Source: Pelagadaptatus aseana (GTDB taxonomy: Bacteria; Pseudomonadota; Gammaproteobacteria; Pseudomonadales; Cellvibrionaceae). From it: 64,000 nucleotides of DNA. Of this stretch, positions 43,170-51,455 are shown piece by piece. A model generated the notes under the pieces. That model ran no database searches. It was not told the origin of the DNA and saw nothing but the letters and a program-made list of their open reading frames with translations. The translations under genes were made by a program, and so were the position numbers. Numbering within the stretch: position 1 is the stretch's first letter; every line of letters begins with the position of its first letter. The DNA lies in assembly GCA_040365065.1 (NCBI GenBank), contig BAABNI010000005.1, positions 198,904 through 262,903 on the forward strand, written 5' to 3'.

Positions 43170-44382
43170 TTTTCAGTATCAGGGGCGCGATGCCGAGGGG
43201 AAATCGGTAGCGGGTATGTTGGAGGGTTCGTCCTCCGATGCGGTGGCATCACAGCTGATGGGGCGGGGTATTACGCCTGTGTCCATTGCGCCGGCCAAGG
43301 CGGGCAGTGTTGAAATTGATTTCAAAAGCTTGCTCGGGCCTGAAAAAGTTCGACCCGAAGACCTGATCATGCTGACCCGGCAATTCTATACCATCACCAA
43401 AGCCGGTATTCCTCTGATTCGCGGGGTGCGCGGCTTGGCCGCCTCCATCAGCCATCAGCGCCTTAAAGAAGTGCTGATGGATATTGGTGATTATCTGGAA
43501 ACCGGTATGCAGCTGTCGGCTGCGATGAACCGTCATCAGGATATTTTCGATACCCTCTATATCAATATGATCAAAGTGGGTGAAGACAGTGGCCAGCTCG
43601 AAGCCATCTTTGACCAGCTGAGTGAATACCTGGAGCGAGATATGGAATCGCGCAAACGGGTTAAGGCGGCCATGCGCTATCCCTCTTTTGTATTGGCAGC
43701 CTTGGCTGTGGCGATGGTGGTGGTCAATATCTTTGTGATCCCGGCCTTTGCCAAAATGTTTTCGCAGTTCGGTGCGGATTTGCCTCTGGCGACCCGGATT
43801 CTGATTGGTACCTCCAATTTTTTCCTCAATTACTGGGGGTATCTGCTGGGTATAACCGTGGCTGCCATGGTGGCGTTTCGGCGCTATATCAAAACGGCTG
43901 ATGGCAGCCAATGGTGGGGCAAGTACAAATTAAAACTGCCCATTGTAGGCGACATTCTACTGCGCGCATTGATGGCTCGTTATGCCCGTTCGTTTGGTCT
44001 GATGCTCAAATCCGGTGTGCCATTACCTCAGTCGCTGGAGTTGTGTTCACGGGCTATTGGTAACGATTATCTGGGTCATAAAATTGCTGACATCAAACAC
44101 GGCGTTGAGCGAGGTGAGTCCTTGCTGCGTACTCATAATCAAAGTGGATTATTTACCCCTCTGGTATTGCAGATGATTGCGGTGGGTGAAGAGAGTGGTC
44201 AGGTAGATACGCTGTTGGCAGAAGTGGCGGGCTTTTATGAGCGGGAAGTGGACTACGATCTGAAAACCCTGAGTGATCGCATTGAACCGATAATGATTGT
44301 GATTATGGCGATTTTTGTGTTGATTCTGGCATTGGGCATCTTTCTGCCAATGTGGAGCATGTACGATGTGCAGGCCGCATAA
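43162..44382 (+). CDS. mshG: MSHA platform protein MshG (PilC/GspF family)
   Basis: 406 residues. Inner-membrane platform that meets the MshE ATPase. It has the two GspF domains: EDLIMLTRQFYTITKAGIPLIRGVRGL near residue 68 with first membrane segment SFVLAALAVAMVVVNIFVIPAFAKMF, and ARSFGLMLKSGVPLPQSLELCSRAIGN near 275. The end FVLILALGIFLPMWSMYDV is the typical final helix. Overlaps mshF by 17 bases. Confidence 0.94.
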   Translation: MANFQYQGRDAEGKSVAGMLEGSSSDAVASQLMGRGITPVSIAPAKAGSVEIDFKSLLGPEKVRPEDLIMLTRQFYTITKAGIPLIRGVRGLAASISHQRLKEVLMDIGDYLETGMQLSAAMNRHQDIFDTLYINMIKVGEDSGQLEAIFDQLSEYLERDMESRKRVKAAMRYPSFVLAALAVAMVVVNIFVIPAFAKMFSQFGADLPLATRILIGTSNFFLNYWGYLLGITVAAMVAFRRYIKTADGSQWWGKYKLKLPIVGDILLRALMARYARSFGLMLKSGVPLPQSLELCSRAIGNDYLGHKIADIKHGVERGESLLRTHNQSGLFTPLVLQMIAVGEESGQVDTLLAEVAGFYEREVDYDLKTLSDRIEPIMIVIMAIFVLILALGIFLPMWSMYDVQAA

Positions 44383-44881
44383 GAAATCCTGTAATCAGGG
44401 CGGGTTTACCCTGATTGAACTGATTATTGTGGTCTGCATGATTGCGGTATTGATGGTTGTCTCTCTCAAGTATTACCAGAATGTGATGGACCGTGCCCAG
44501 AGAACCGGTATGCAAATGCTGTCCAGTCGATTTGATTCCACCATGACTGTGCTGCACATGAAGTGGAAGTTTGCCAGCATGCCCAGCGAACTGATCAGCG
44601 AAGAAACGGTCTATCAGATGAATGACAGAGGTTGGCCGGTGGGGGCCAGGGCAGACTTTATTGAGGCGGGTCAGAAAGATTGTCAGCAGTTATGGCAGGC
44701 GGTGTTTAAAAATCCGGGAAAGTTGCTGGATTTTTTGCCGAAAGATGACGCGGGTATGCAATTTTGGATGTCGTACCCGGAAAAGGGAGTCTGTAGGTAT
44801 CAGATGGTTACTGCGGAATCACAACGCTACTATTTTGATTACAATTCTTTAAGTGGTTCTGTAAAAGTTACTCTTAACTAG
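44366..44881 (+). CDS. mshF: MshF-type minor pilin-like protein
   Basis: 171 residues. It starts with a short prepilin-like leader, cleaved after QGG, then FTLIELIIVVCMIAVLMVVSLKYY (Glu at +5 of the mature form). The body matches MshF: MTVLHMKWKFASMP, VYQMNDRGWPVGA and DCQQLWQAVFKNP. The start overlaps the end of mshG. It is placed before the main pilins as in other MSHA loci. Confidence 0.82.
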   Translation: MCRPHKKSCNQGGFTLIELIIVVCMIAVLMVVSLKYYQNVMDRAQRTGMQMLSSRFDSTMTVLHMKWKFASMPSELISEETVYQMNDRGWPVGARADFIEAGQKDCQQLWQAVFKNPGKLLDFLPKDDAGMQFWMSYPEKGVCRYQMVTAESQRYYFDYNSLSGSVKVTLN

Positions 44882-44977
44882 TTGGTATATAAGGAAAAAC
44901 CGACTAAACTTAATAAATTAAGCGCCAGTGGTGGCAAGTTGGCGCAGGGCAGGAAGCTCGAATCAGGGATGTTAATA

Positions 44978-45007
44978 ATTGTTGGAACAATAAAGCCAGA
45001 TTAAATA
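44978..45007 (+). promoter_or_regulatory. Candidate promoter and palindrome before the first pilin
   Basis: ATTGTT-GG-AACAAT (44978-44991) is a 14-base palindrome; a -35-like TTGTTG (44979-44984) lies within it and TAAATA (45002-45007) sits 17 bases on. Together with the 143-base gap, this suggests separate control of pilin expression. Confidence 0.4.
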
Positions 45008-45024
45008 CGGGCAGGTATAGAATT

Positions 45025-45495
45025 ATGAAAAAACAAACGGGTTTTACCCTGATTGAACTAGTGGTTGTTATTGTTATTCTCGGTGTGCTGGCGGCCATTG
45101 CGATTCCAAGACTGATCACTATCGAGCGAGAGTCCCGCATTGCGGTATTGGATGCTTCGCGTTCAGCATTGCGCTCTGCAACTACCATGGTCTATGCGAC
45201 ACAGGCCACCAATGGTTTGTTTGGCGCCAATGATCCGGCGGATGTCGATGGCGATGGTGCGGCGGATATCAATACTCGCGGAGGTTACCCCCGTGCAACG
45301 GAAGCCAATCTGGTGCCTTTGTTTGAAGATCTGTCCGATCGTTACACCTTTAATGGTGGTGGTAACGGTGATGCGGCAACCATTGAAATGCGCTTGGATG
45401 GCATTGATGAATGTGAAGTTCGTTACACCGCTGCGGACATCAGTGGCGGCGGTCGTGTCGCAGCTTTTACTGCTATTGAAGATTCCGGTTGTTAA
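45025..45495 (+). CDS. MshA/MshB-type type IV pilin with Ca-binding-like loop
   Basis: 156 residues. Leader MKKQTG^, then FTLIELVVVIVILGVLAAIAIPRL, a standard type IV pilin N terminus with Glu at +5. The mid-part carries DVDGDGAAD (near residue 72), which matches the calcium-binding loop pattern DxDxDGxxD. The last disulphide pair is probably DECEVRY and DSGC. It may be MshB or one of two major pilins. Confidence 0.85.
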   Translation: MKKQTGFTLIELVVVIVILGVLAAIAIPRLITIERESRIAVLDASRSALRSATTMVYATQATNGLFGANDPADVDGDGAADINTRGGYPRATEANLVPLFEDLSDRYTFNGGGNGDAATIEMRLDGIDECEVRYTAADISGGGRVAAFTAIEDSGC

Positions 45496-45539
45496 GACCC
45501 GCAAATTTAAATCCTGAAAGATTGTAAGAGGTAAGAAAT

Positions 45540-46013
45540 ATGAAAATGCGCAACAGCGGTTTTACGCTGATCGAATTGATTGCGGTGATTGTGATTCTGG
45601 GTATTCTGGCTGCTACGGCTATCCCCAGATTTATTGATATTCAGGACAGTGCCCGAGGCGCTCGCTCTGCGGCATTGGCGGGTTCTTTGGGGTCTGCCAT
45701 TTCTCTGAACTACGCTGCCGGTTTGGCGGTGAACGCTGGTCTGACGGCTTCTGACAAATTGACCGTTACTGATGTGACAACCGATGTCAGCCAGTTAACT
45801 CAGTTATTGGATGTTTCCAGCAGTGTATCGCTGGTGGATTCCTGTGCGGCCACGCCTGTTGATCAAACCTACACGGCCACTTGTGGCAGCTGGACAACCA
45901 CTGAAGGTGCTGATAATGGCAACACCGACCTTGGTGACACCACGACCTGTACCGTTGCCGATTGTGTATTGACCTCGGCAACCGGAACTTTCACGGTTCA
46001 CTACGTGCCCTGA
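45540..46013 (+). CDS. mshA: MshA-type type IV pilin
   Basis: 157 residues. Leader MKMRNSG^, then FTLIELIAVIVILGILAATAIPRFIDIQDSARGARSAALAG, close to MshA of Vibrio and Shewanella in the helix (IPRFIDIQDSARGARSAAL). Four cysteines (DSCAAT, TCGSW, TTCTV, ADCVL) can form two disulphides in the C-terminal half. Probably the major pilin. 45 bases after the preceding pilin gene; RBS GAGGTAAG lies upstream. Confidence 0.82.
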   Translation: MKMRNSGFTLIELIAVIVILGILAATAIPRFIDIQDSARGARSAALAGSLGSAISLNYAAGLAVNAGLTASDKLTVTDVTTDVSQLTQLLDVSSSVSLVDSCAATPVDQTYTATCGSWTTTEGADNGNTDLGDTTTCTVADCVLTSATGTFTVHYVP

Positions 46014-46032
46014 TTTATTTTTTCCAAGCAAC

Positions 46033-46452
46033 GTGCAAAGGGATTCGGGCTTTACGTTATTAGAGTTATTAGCGGTTATTGTCATTCTGGGTGTACTAGC
46101 CGCGACCGCTTTCTCTCGTTTTAATTATTCCTTTGCCGACCTTCAGCGAAGCCGCGACGATACCGTCGCGGCTTTGTTTTTTGCGCAGCAGGTGGCCATG
46201 GCTCGCGACAGCTCCACCAATGCGGTTCGCTTTGTGTCTACGGCCAATTCAATCAGCGTTACTGAAAATGGCTCCGCCCTCACCAATGGCAATATCCAAT
46301 ATCCTCTGAGCCTGCCTGCCGGAGTTACGGTAACCGCTGCCACACTGGATTTTGATAAGTTGGGGCGCATTGCGGCTGCGACAACTTTGGCGATTACCTC
46401 CGGCTCTGATTCAGTCAATGTCACTATCAGTGAGAGCGGTTATGCGCGTTAA
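46033..46452 (+). CDS. mshC: Minor prepilin MshC
   Basis: 139 residues from GTG 46033 (a weak ribosome-binding site). Leader MQRDSG^ then FTLLELLAVIVILGVLAATAFSRF. Its body (AALFFAQQVAMARDSS, VRFVSTANSISVTENG) is of the MshC/GspH type. Such minor pilins prime or sit at the pilus tip. Overlaps mshD by 11 bases. Confidence 0.85.
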   Translation: MQRDSGFTLLELLAVIVILGVLAATAFSRFNYSFADLQRSRDDTVAALFFAQQVAMARDSSTNAVRFVSTANSISVTENGSALTNGNIQYPLSLPAGVTVTAATLDFDKLGRIAAATTLAITSGSDSVNVTISESGYAR

Positions 46453-46915
46453 GACTTGTCAGGGCTTTACGTTAATCGAACTGGTCGCCTTTATTGTGAT
46501 CGTCAGTGTGGCGTTGGTGGCACTGGTCAGTGTGTTTTCCCGTGCAACTCAGGACAGTGTTGACCCCTTGATTCAGATCCGCGCGCTGGAATGCGCCCAG
46601 GCCAAAATGGATGAGGTACTGGCGCGCAAATTTGATGAAAATACCCCCACCGGTGGCGTGCCCGCATGCGATACGTTTGATGCAGGTACCAACAGCTGTG
46701 CTGGTATTCTGGCCGATACGGATCTCGATGATGTTGGTGATTACAACGGCCACACCGATACATCCAAAGATCGCTGTAGTATTTCAGTGACTGTTACCGA
46801 GGCCGGTACGGATTTGGGGTTGGCCAGTGATGCCGAAGCACGCCGCATTGATGTAACGGCCAACAGCGATGGCGGCGGTCAGGCGATTTTGTCGGCTTAC
46901 AAGGTGAATTTCTGA
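46442..46915 (+). CDS. mshD: Minor prepilin MshD
   Basis: 157 residues from ATG 46442. Leader MRVKTCQG^ then FTLIELVAFIVIVSVALVALVSVFSRA. IQIRALECAQAKMDEVLARKFDENTP with paired cysteines later (PACDTF, NSCAGI, DRCSIS) matches MshD. Overlaps the end of mshC and abuts mshO, so translation is coupled. Confidence 0.87.
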   Translation: MRVKTCQGFTLIELVAFIVIVSVALVALVSVFSRATQDSVDPLIQIRALECAQAKMDEVLARKFDENTPTGGVPACDTFDAGTNSCAGILADTDLDDVGDYNGHTDTSKDRCSISVTVTEAGTDLGLASDAEARRIDVTANSDGGGQAILSAYKVNF

Positions 46916-47808
46916 TGGCTGCTTTAGACGTCATCCCACACCTCAATCCCTCGACCACTTCTGGTGTCATCCGGAACTCCGCTGTCATCCCGAACGAATG
47001 TGAGGGATCCAATGACAGAATTCAGCAACAGTTTTATCAAAAGCAATCAGGCCTTACCCTGGTGGAATTAATCGCCGTGATTATTGTACTGGCGATTGTC
47101 GGCACCATCGGCTTTGGCTTTGTAGGCAACACCATGGAAACCTACGCATCAACGATCGAGCGTGGCAAGTTAGTGGCCAAAGGCCGCGCAGCGCTGGAGC
47201 GTATGGCGCGGCAGTTGCGCGGTGCCGCGCCAAACAGCATTCGAATCACCGGCAATTGTGTGGAGTTTTTACCGGTAGCCGGTGGCGGTAATTACATCGG
47301 CGATGTCCCCGATACGGCCAATGGTGCCGCGCCCTCAGGTTCTGCGGTAACCACGCCGATTGCAACCGCTCCGCATGCTGTCAGCTTGTGGACTGCACGC
47401 TATGTGGTCATTGGTGCACTGGATGAAGCGGAGCTCTATGATACTCAGGTATCTCTGGCCGATTTGGCCGGACGCACCGCCACCAGTCTGACGCTAACCG
47501 CAGACAAACAGTGGCTGCGTAATTCGCTTAATCGACGTTTTTATCTGGTGGATAACCCTCAGGCGTTTTGTGTGACTGCTGGAAGCTTGAGGTTTCATGC
47601 CAGTGGTTATGCAACGCCTTCTACATCAACCGGTACGCCGGCAGGTGCTGGCGATTTAATGGCGGGTGGGGTCAGTGTGGCCGCGCCCTTTGTGCTGTCA
47701 CCGGGAACTGAAGATCGCAATGCCACCTTGAGTATGTCACTGCAGTTCAGTGAAGGCGGTGAAGGCATTGTGTTAAATCAGGAGGTATTGATTCGCAATG
47801 TGCCCTGA
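46915..47808 (+). CDS. mshO: Minor prepilin MshO with repeat-derived extended leader
   Basis: 297 residues. The prepilin site is KQSG^LTLVELIAVIIVLAIVGTIGF (Glu at +5), preceded by a leader of about 46 residues, far longer than the usual 5-25. The leader (residues 6-32) is translated from a dispersed palindromic repeat: DVIPHLNPS, SGVIRNSAVIPNECEGSND. No other start codon exists between 46915 and the cleavage site, and AAGGTGAA upstream supports ATG 46915, so the repeat is translated. The body (ALERMARQLRGAAPNSIRITG) fits the MshO/GspJ-like family. Confidence 0.88.
   Translation: MAALDVIPHLNPSTTSGVIRNSAVIPNECEGSNDRIQQQFYQKQSGLTLVELIAVIIVLAIVGTIGFGFVGNTMETYASTIERGKLVAKGRAALERMARQLRGAAPNSIRITGNCVEFLPVAGGGNYIGDVPDTANGAAPSGSAVTTPIATAPHAVSLWTARYVVIGALDEAELYDTQVSLADLAGRTATSLTLTADKQWLRNSLNRRFYLVDNPQAFCVTAGSLRFHASGYATPSTSTGTPAGAGDLMAGGVSVAAPFVLSPGTEDRNATLSMSLQFSEGGEGIVLNQEVLIRNVP
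46930..47017. repeat. Dispersed palindromic repeat inside the mshO leader
   Basis: Three GTCATCC units; the last is a full TGTCATCCCGAAC...GAGGGATCC...AATGACA element (46983-47017). It is read in frame as part of the prepilin leader. Confidence 0.85.
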
Positions 47809-48367
47809 TTCCAAGAATAAACAATATCAGTCTGATACTGTCATCCCGAAGCGTAGCGAGGGATCTCGCGGCAGTGGATCGAGGGATCCTTCACTGTTGT
47901 TCAGGATGACAGGGGAAGCGTTCAGGATGACAGGGGAAACGCTCAGGTTTAAAAGCCAACAAGGCTTTCTGATGCCCATGGCCATTTTTATTATTCTGGT
48001 GTTGGGCGGCATGGCGTTAACCATCGCCCGCTATACCAGTCAGGCATCCACGGCGTCCTTTCAGGAAATAATGAATGTTCAGGCCTTTTATGCCGCCGAG
48101 AGTGGTGCACAATATGGCATGAACCAATTGTTTTACGATGAAACTCAAGCCATGACACAGGCTCTGGCTTTGGCTAATTGCGCAGCTCTAGTCAGCCCTC
48201 CCACATTCAGCGGTGCGGGACTGCAGAATTGCACGGCGACCGTCAGTTGTAACAGTACGCTGGTTTCTGGTGTTCGTTATTTTTCAATTGAGAGCGTAGG
48301 CCAATGCGGTGTCGGATCCCCCTATTCAGCTCTGAGAACATTGAATGTTTCGTCATTTGTTGAGTGA
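47798..48367 (+). CDS. mshP: MshP (PilX-like) minor pilin with repeat-derived leader
   Basis: 189 residues from ATG 47798 (AGGAGG 12 bases upstream). Residues 14-48 come from a dispersed palindromic repeat (TVIPKRSEGSRGSGSRDPS, then two RMTGE units). The true prepilin-type helix is SQQG^FLMPMAIFIILVLGGMALTIARYTSQAS, with Met not Glu at +5, as in MshP/PilX. Two ATGs inside the repeat (47906, 47927) are in frame, and the second has GGGGA upstream, so the repeat may provide an alternative start. The body has paired cysteines (NCAAL, NCTATVSC). Confidence 0.85.
   Translation: MCPDSKNKQYQSDTVIPKRSEGSRGSGSRDPSLLFRMTGEAFRMTGETLRFKSQQGFLMPMAIFIILVLGGMALTIARYTSQASTASFQEIMNVQAFYAAESGAQYGMNQLFYDETQAMTQALALANCAALVSPPTFSGAGLQNCTATVSCNSTLVSGVRYFSIESVGQCGVGSPYSALRTLNVSSFVE
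47839..47936. repeat. Dispersed palindromic repeat inside the mshP leader
   Basis: Begins TGTCATCCCGAAG, contains GAGGGATC twice and ends CAGGATGACAGGGG in two tandem copies. It is read in the same frame as the mshO copy (V-I-P-x3-E-G-S). Confidence 0.85.
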
Positions 48368-48374
48368 TCGTTTC

Positions 48375-51300
48375 ATGATGATTTTGCGCAGCACACGGCA
48401 ATGGTTGTTGTTATTGCTACTAGTCTTGCCGATTGGGGAGGCCTTGGCCGGCCGGACCATTGTCTCGGTGGACTTGAATGGTGGTGCACCCCTGCCTGTT
48501 ACGGTTGGTTCTGGAGGTTCCGTATCCGTCGATATTACGGTATCGATGGGAGGGCCGGGTAATGATAATTGGCGTGCAACCCAATACAGTTTTTCAGATG
48601 GGACATCAGGCTGTATCGATCACAGTAATTACAATTCCGGCACTGAAACCGAGACCTTCAATATTACCGCACCGACCACTGCCGGAACCTATAATCTGGA
48701 GTTGATCGCTTTTCAAAATAACTCTTGTGGTGGTGGCAGCGATGTTGATGTGATTAGCAATGCGGTGACGGTATCGGGAGGGGCAGGCAGTACGGCGGGT
48801 TGCTCGTCCATGATTGGGGATGCCACCATCAATGAGGTGGCTCAGGCCATTGGTGGTGATCCTTCTTTTATCGAAATAAAAGTTCTGGATACGGATTTGG
48901 GAGTTCTGATTGCACTTTTGGGTTGGCGCCTAGAACTGTGCGATTCCGGTGGCTGTGAATCTTTCAGTTTACTGTCGAGTTTTGGTAACAGTAATCCTGA
49001 TTTAGCCAGTAATTTTCCCTGGATGGTCTTTGAAGGTGATGAGGACTTTAACGATTCCCGGCTCGATTTTAAAGATGGCTTTTCGGTAGCGCTTTACGAT
49101 AACTCGGATTTTTTTGGCAGCAATGACAAGGTGATCGATGTCTTGTCTGTAAATGGTTTCGATGTGTCTGGCTATGACTGCAGTAACTTTGATTACGACA
49201 CAGATTACAGCGGAACAAACAATGGCACCAAGTTTGTTTATCGCGACCCTGATGGCACTGGCGATTGGGATAAGCAGCAGTCCAATGGACAGGATGAAAC
49301 TCCGGGAGGCGATAATGATGGCAGTGGTGGCGGTGGTGTTGAACATTACGCAATCAGTTTTACCGGTGGGGCAGATTTCACCAATGCCACCGGCCTGACC
49401 TGTCAGGCCAGTGAAATCACCATTATTGCACACGATGTAAACGACAATCCCATTGCTCCGGGGGTGGGTGTGCAAATCAACTTATCGACATCGTCTGGAC
49501 GGGGGGCTTGGAGTAGCCCGGATGCGGGTAGCCTTTCCAGTATAGGTAACAACGATGGTACGGCAATCTATACATTTGCCTCCAACGATACGGTGCGTCT
49601 ATTGCTGAATCATACCGATGCCGGAGTGGTGAATATCAATACCGGTTCTGATAGCGCGGGAGAAGATCCAAATATCGAATTTTTTGACAGCGGTTTTCGT
49701 TTTATCGATGGATCTGATAATCCGTTAACCATCGCCAATGGTTTTATTCCGGTTGCGGCACAAAACAGCGATACTTTTTATCTTCAGGCAGTACGCAAAG
49801 ATAACAACACACTGGGTTGCGTTGGCGTGTTCAGCAACGGCAGCGTCCACAAGATAGGTTTGGCTGCTGAGTGTATCGATCCGATTGCCTGCCGTGGTGA
49901 ACAAGTGAGCCTTATCAATAATGGCAACAACTATACAGTGGCCACAAACGATGGTGCGCCTGGTTACACCAATGATCTGGATATTTTGTTTGGTGTTGAT
50001 TCCAAAGCAGCCTTTACCCTGAATTATCCCGATGTGGGTTTGATCCAATTGCATGCGCGTCACGATATCCTGCTGGAAAATGGCAGTGATTCGGGCGTTG
50101 ATATATTGGGCTCAAGTGACAGCTTTGTGGTCAGGCCGGCCGATCTGGTGATTACCAGTATTCCTGGCAATCTGGGAACAGAAGCTATTGGCACAGGCTT
50201 TCAGGCTGCTGGTACGGATTTTACTGTACAGGTGGAGGCTCGCAATGCACTTGGTAATCGCACCCCGAATTTCGGGCGCGAGGTTTCGCCGGAGTCAGTA
50301 TCTTTGACTTTTGATTCTCTGAGTTATCCATCGCCCGGTGACAATGGTTCGCTGTTTGGCGGTACTTTCACTCTGACGACAACGGACGGATTGCTTGAGG
50401 CGACAGATGTGAATTGGAGTGAGGTGGGCACCTTTACTGCTTACCCGGTTATTGCCGATGGCAATTATCTTGGTGCCGGGGATGTGACGGGTGCAACCAG
50501 CGGTAATATTGGTCGCTTTTATCCCGATTACTTCAGCCTGGATACCAGTGCTCTGGGTGATACCTGTGGTAGTTTTAGCTATCTGTCACAGCCGGGTATG
50601 GATGTCAGTTTTACAATTACCGCTAATCGTTTCGGCGGTGGTCAGGTCAATAATTACTATAACGATACCGCGCCGGGTTTTGCGGTCGCGACGGTCGAGC
50701 AAGTAGCCGAACAAAATAATAATGGCGCCGACTTGTCGGCCCGTCTCAGTGTGTCCCCTGCCAATTGGGTGAATGGTCAGTATATTGTCAATGACACTTC
50801 GGCGTTGTTGGTGCGAGATGCTGGGCTTGAGGCGCCACTTGATGGTTTGTCTCTGGGGTTAAAAATTACGGACACACTCGACAGCCGGGATTTCGATTCG
50901 CTGGATATGAACGCCGCCACCTCTGGTGATTGTACATTGGTACCTGATTGCGATGCCCGGGCTTTGAGTGGCACATTGAATCTACGGTTTGGCCGCCTGT
51001 TTACCAAAGATGTACACGGCCCTGAATCTTCGCCTCTGCCGCTGATATTGCGCGCAGAATACTGGAATGGCAGCGGCTGGCAATTGAATAGCGACGACAG
51101 CTGCAGCAGTTTCCCTCGTGCCAATATCGACTTTGCTGGAACCGCAATTGTGAACGATTCGGATCTTCCCGTTGGCGTGGGCAGCGGCACCGCGACAGGC
51201 AGTTTCCTGAATCTGTCGGCAACGGTTATGACCTTGGTCGCTGGTGATGCCGGGTTGGTCTTCAGTGCCCCGGGCTCGGGCAATACCGGCAGCTTTCCTG

Positions 51301-51452
51301 TGGCGGTGGATACTTCTTCTATGCCCTGGTTTCAGTTCGACTGGGATCAGGATGGCAGCCATGATGACGACTTGCCTGACGCTACGGTGAGTTTTGGCAG
51401 TTACCGGGGTCACGATCGGGTAATCTATTGGCAGGAGCGCCTGGCGGATTAA
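48375..51452 (+). CDS. mshQ: MshQ-like large exported protein (DUF6701 C-terminal domain)
   Basis: About 1025 residues from ATG 48375, which gives a clean signal peptide (TRQWLLLLLLVLPIGEALA); ATG 48345 overlaps mshP. N-terminal Ig-like strands (VSVDLNGGAPLPVTVGSGGSVSVDI) and a Gly/Ser linker (GDNDGSGGGG) precede beta-rich repeats. The C-terminal half is DUF6701: RFYPDYFSLD near 725, LRFGRLFTKDVHGPESSPLPLILRAEYWNGSGW near 885, and WFQFDWDQDGSHDDDLP with FGSYRGHDRVIYWQE at the end. MshQ-type proteins are predicted pilus-tip or cell-surface adhesins. Last gene of the MSHA locus. Confidence 0.9.
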   Translation: MMILRSTRQWLLLLLLVLPIGEALAGRTIVSVDLNGGAPLPVTVGSGGSVSVDITVSMGGPGNDNWRATQYSFSDGTSGCIDHSNYNSGTETETFNITAPTTAGTYNLELIAFQNNSCGGGSDVDVISNAVTVSGGAGSTAGCSSMIGDATINEVAQAIGGDPSFIEIKVLDTDLGVLIALLGWRLELCDSGGCESFSLLSSFGNSNPDLASNFPWMVFEGDEDFNDSRLDFKDGFSVALYDNSDFFGSNDKVIDVLSVNGFDVSGYDCSNFDYDTDYSGTNNGTKFVYRDPDGTGDWDKQQSNGQDETPGGDNDGSGGGGVEHYAISFTGGADFTNATGLTCQASEITIIAHDVNDNPIAPGVGVQINLSTSSGRGAWSSPDAGSLSSIGNNDGTAIYTFASNDTVRLLLNHTDAGVVNINTGSDSAGEDPNIEFFDSGFRFIDGSDNPLTIANGFIPVAAQNSDTFYLQAVRKDNNTLGCVGVFSNGSVHKIGLAAECIDPIACRGEQVSLINNGNNYTVATNDGAPGYTNDLDILFGVDSKAAFTLNYPDVGLIQLHARHDILLENGSDSGVDILGSSDSFVVRPADLVITSIPGNLGTEAIGTGFQAAGTDFTVQVEARNALGNRTPNFGREVSPESVSLTFDSLSYPSPGDNGSLFGGTFTLTTTDGLLEATDVNWSEVGTFTAYPVIADGNYLGAGDVTGATSGNIGRFYPDYFSLDTSALGDTCGSFSYLSQPGMDVSFTITANRFGGGQVNNYYNDTAPGFAVATVEQVAEQNNNGADLSARLSVSPANWVNGQYIVNDTSALLVRDAGLEAPLDGLSLGLKITDTLDSRDFDSLDMNAATSGDCTLVPDCDARALSGTLNLRFGRLFTKDVHGPESSPLPLILRAEYWNGSGWQLNSDDSCSSFPRANIDFAGTAIVNDSDLPVGVGSGTATGSFLNLSATVMTLVAGDAGLVFSAPGSGNTGSFPVAVDTSSMPWFQFDWDQDGSHDDDLPDATVSFGSYRGHDRVIYWQERLAD

Positions 51453-51455
51453 ATC

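Noticed and set aside
46930..47936. The VIP...EGS peptides as a real protein domain
   Set aside because: The same sequence occurs in intergenic palindromes elsewhere in the window, so these are translated repeats and not a conserved domain.
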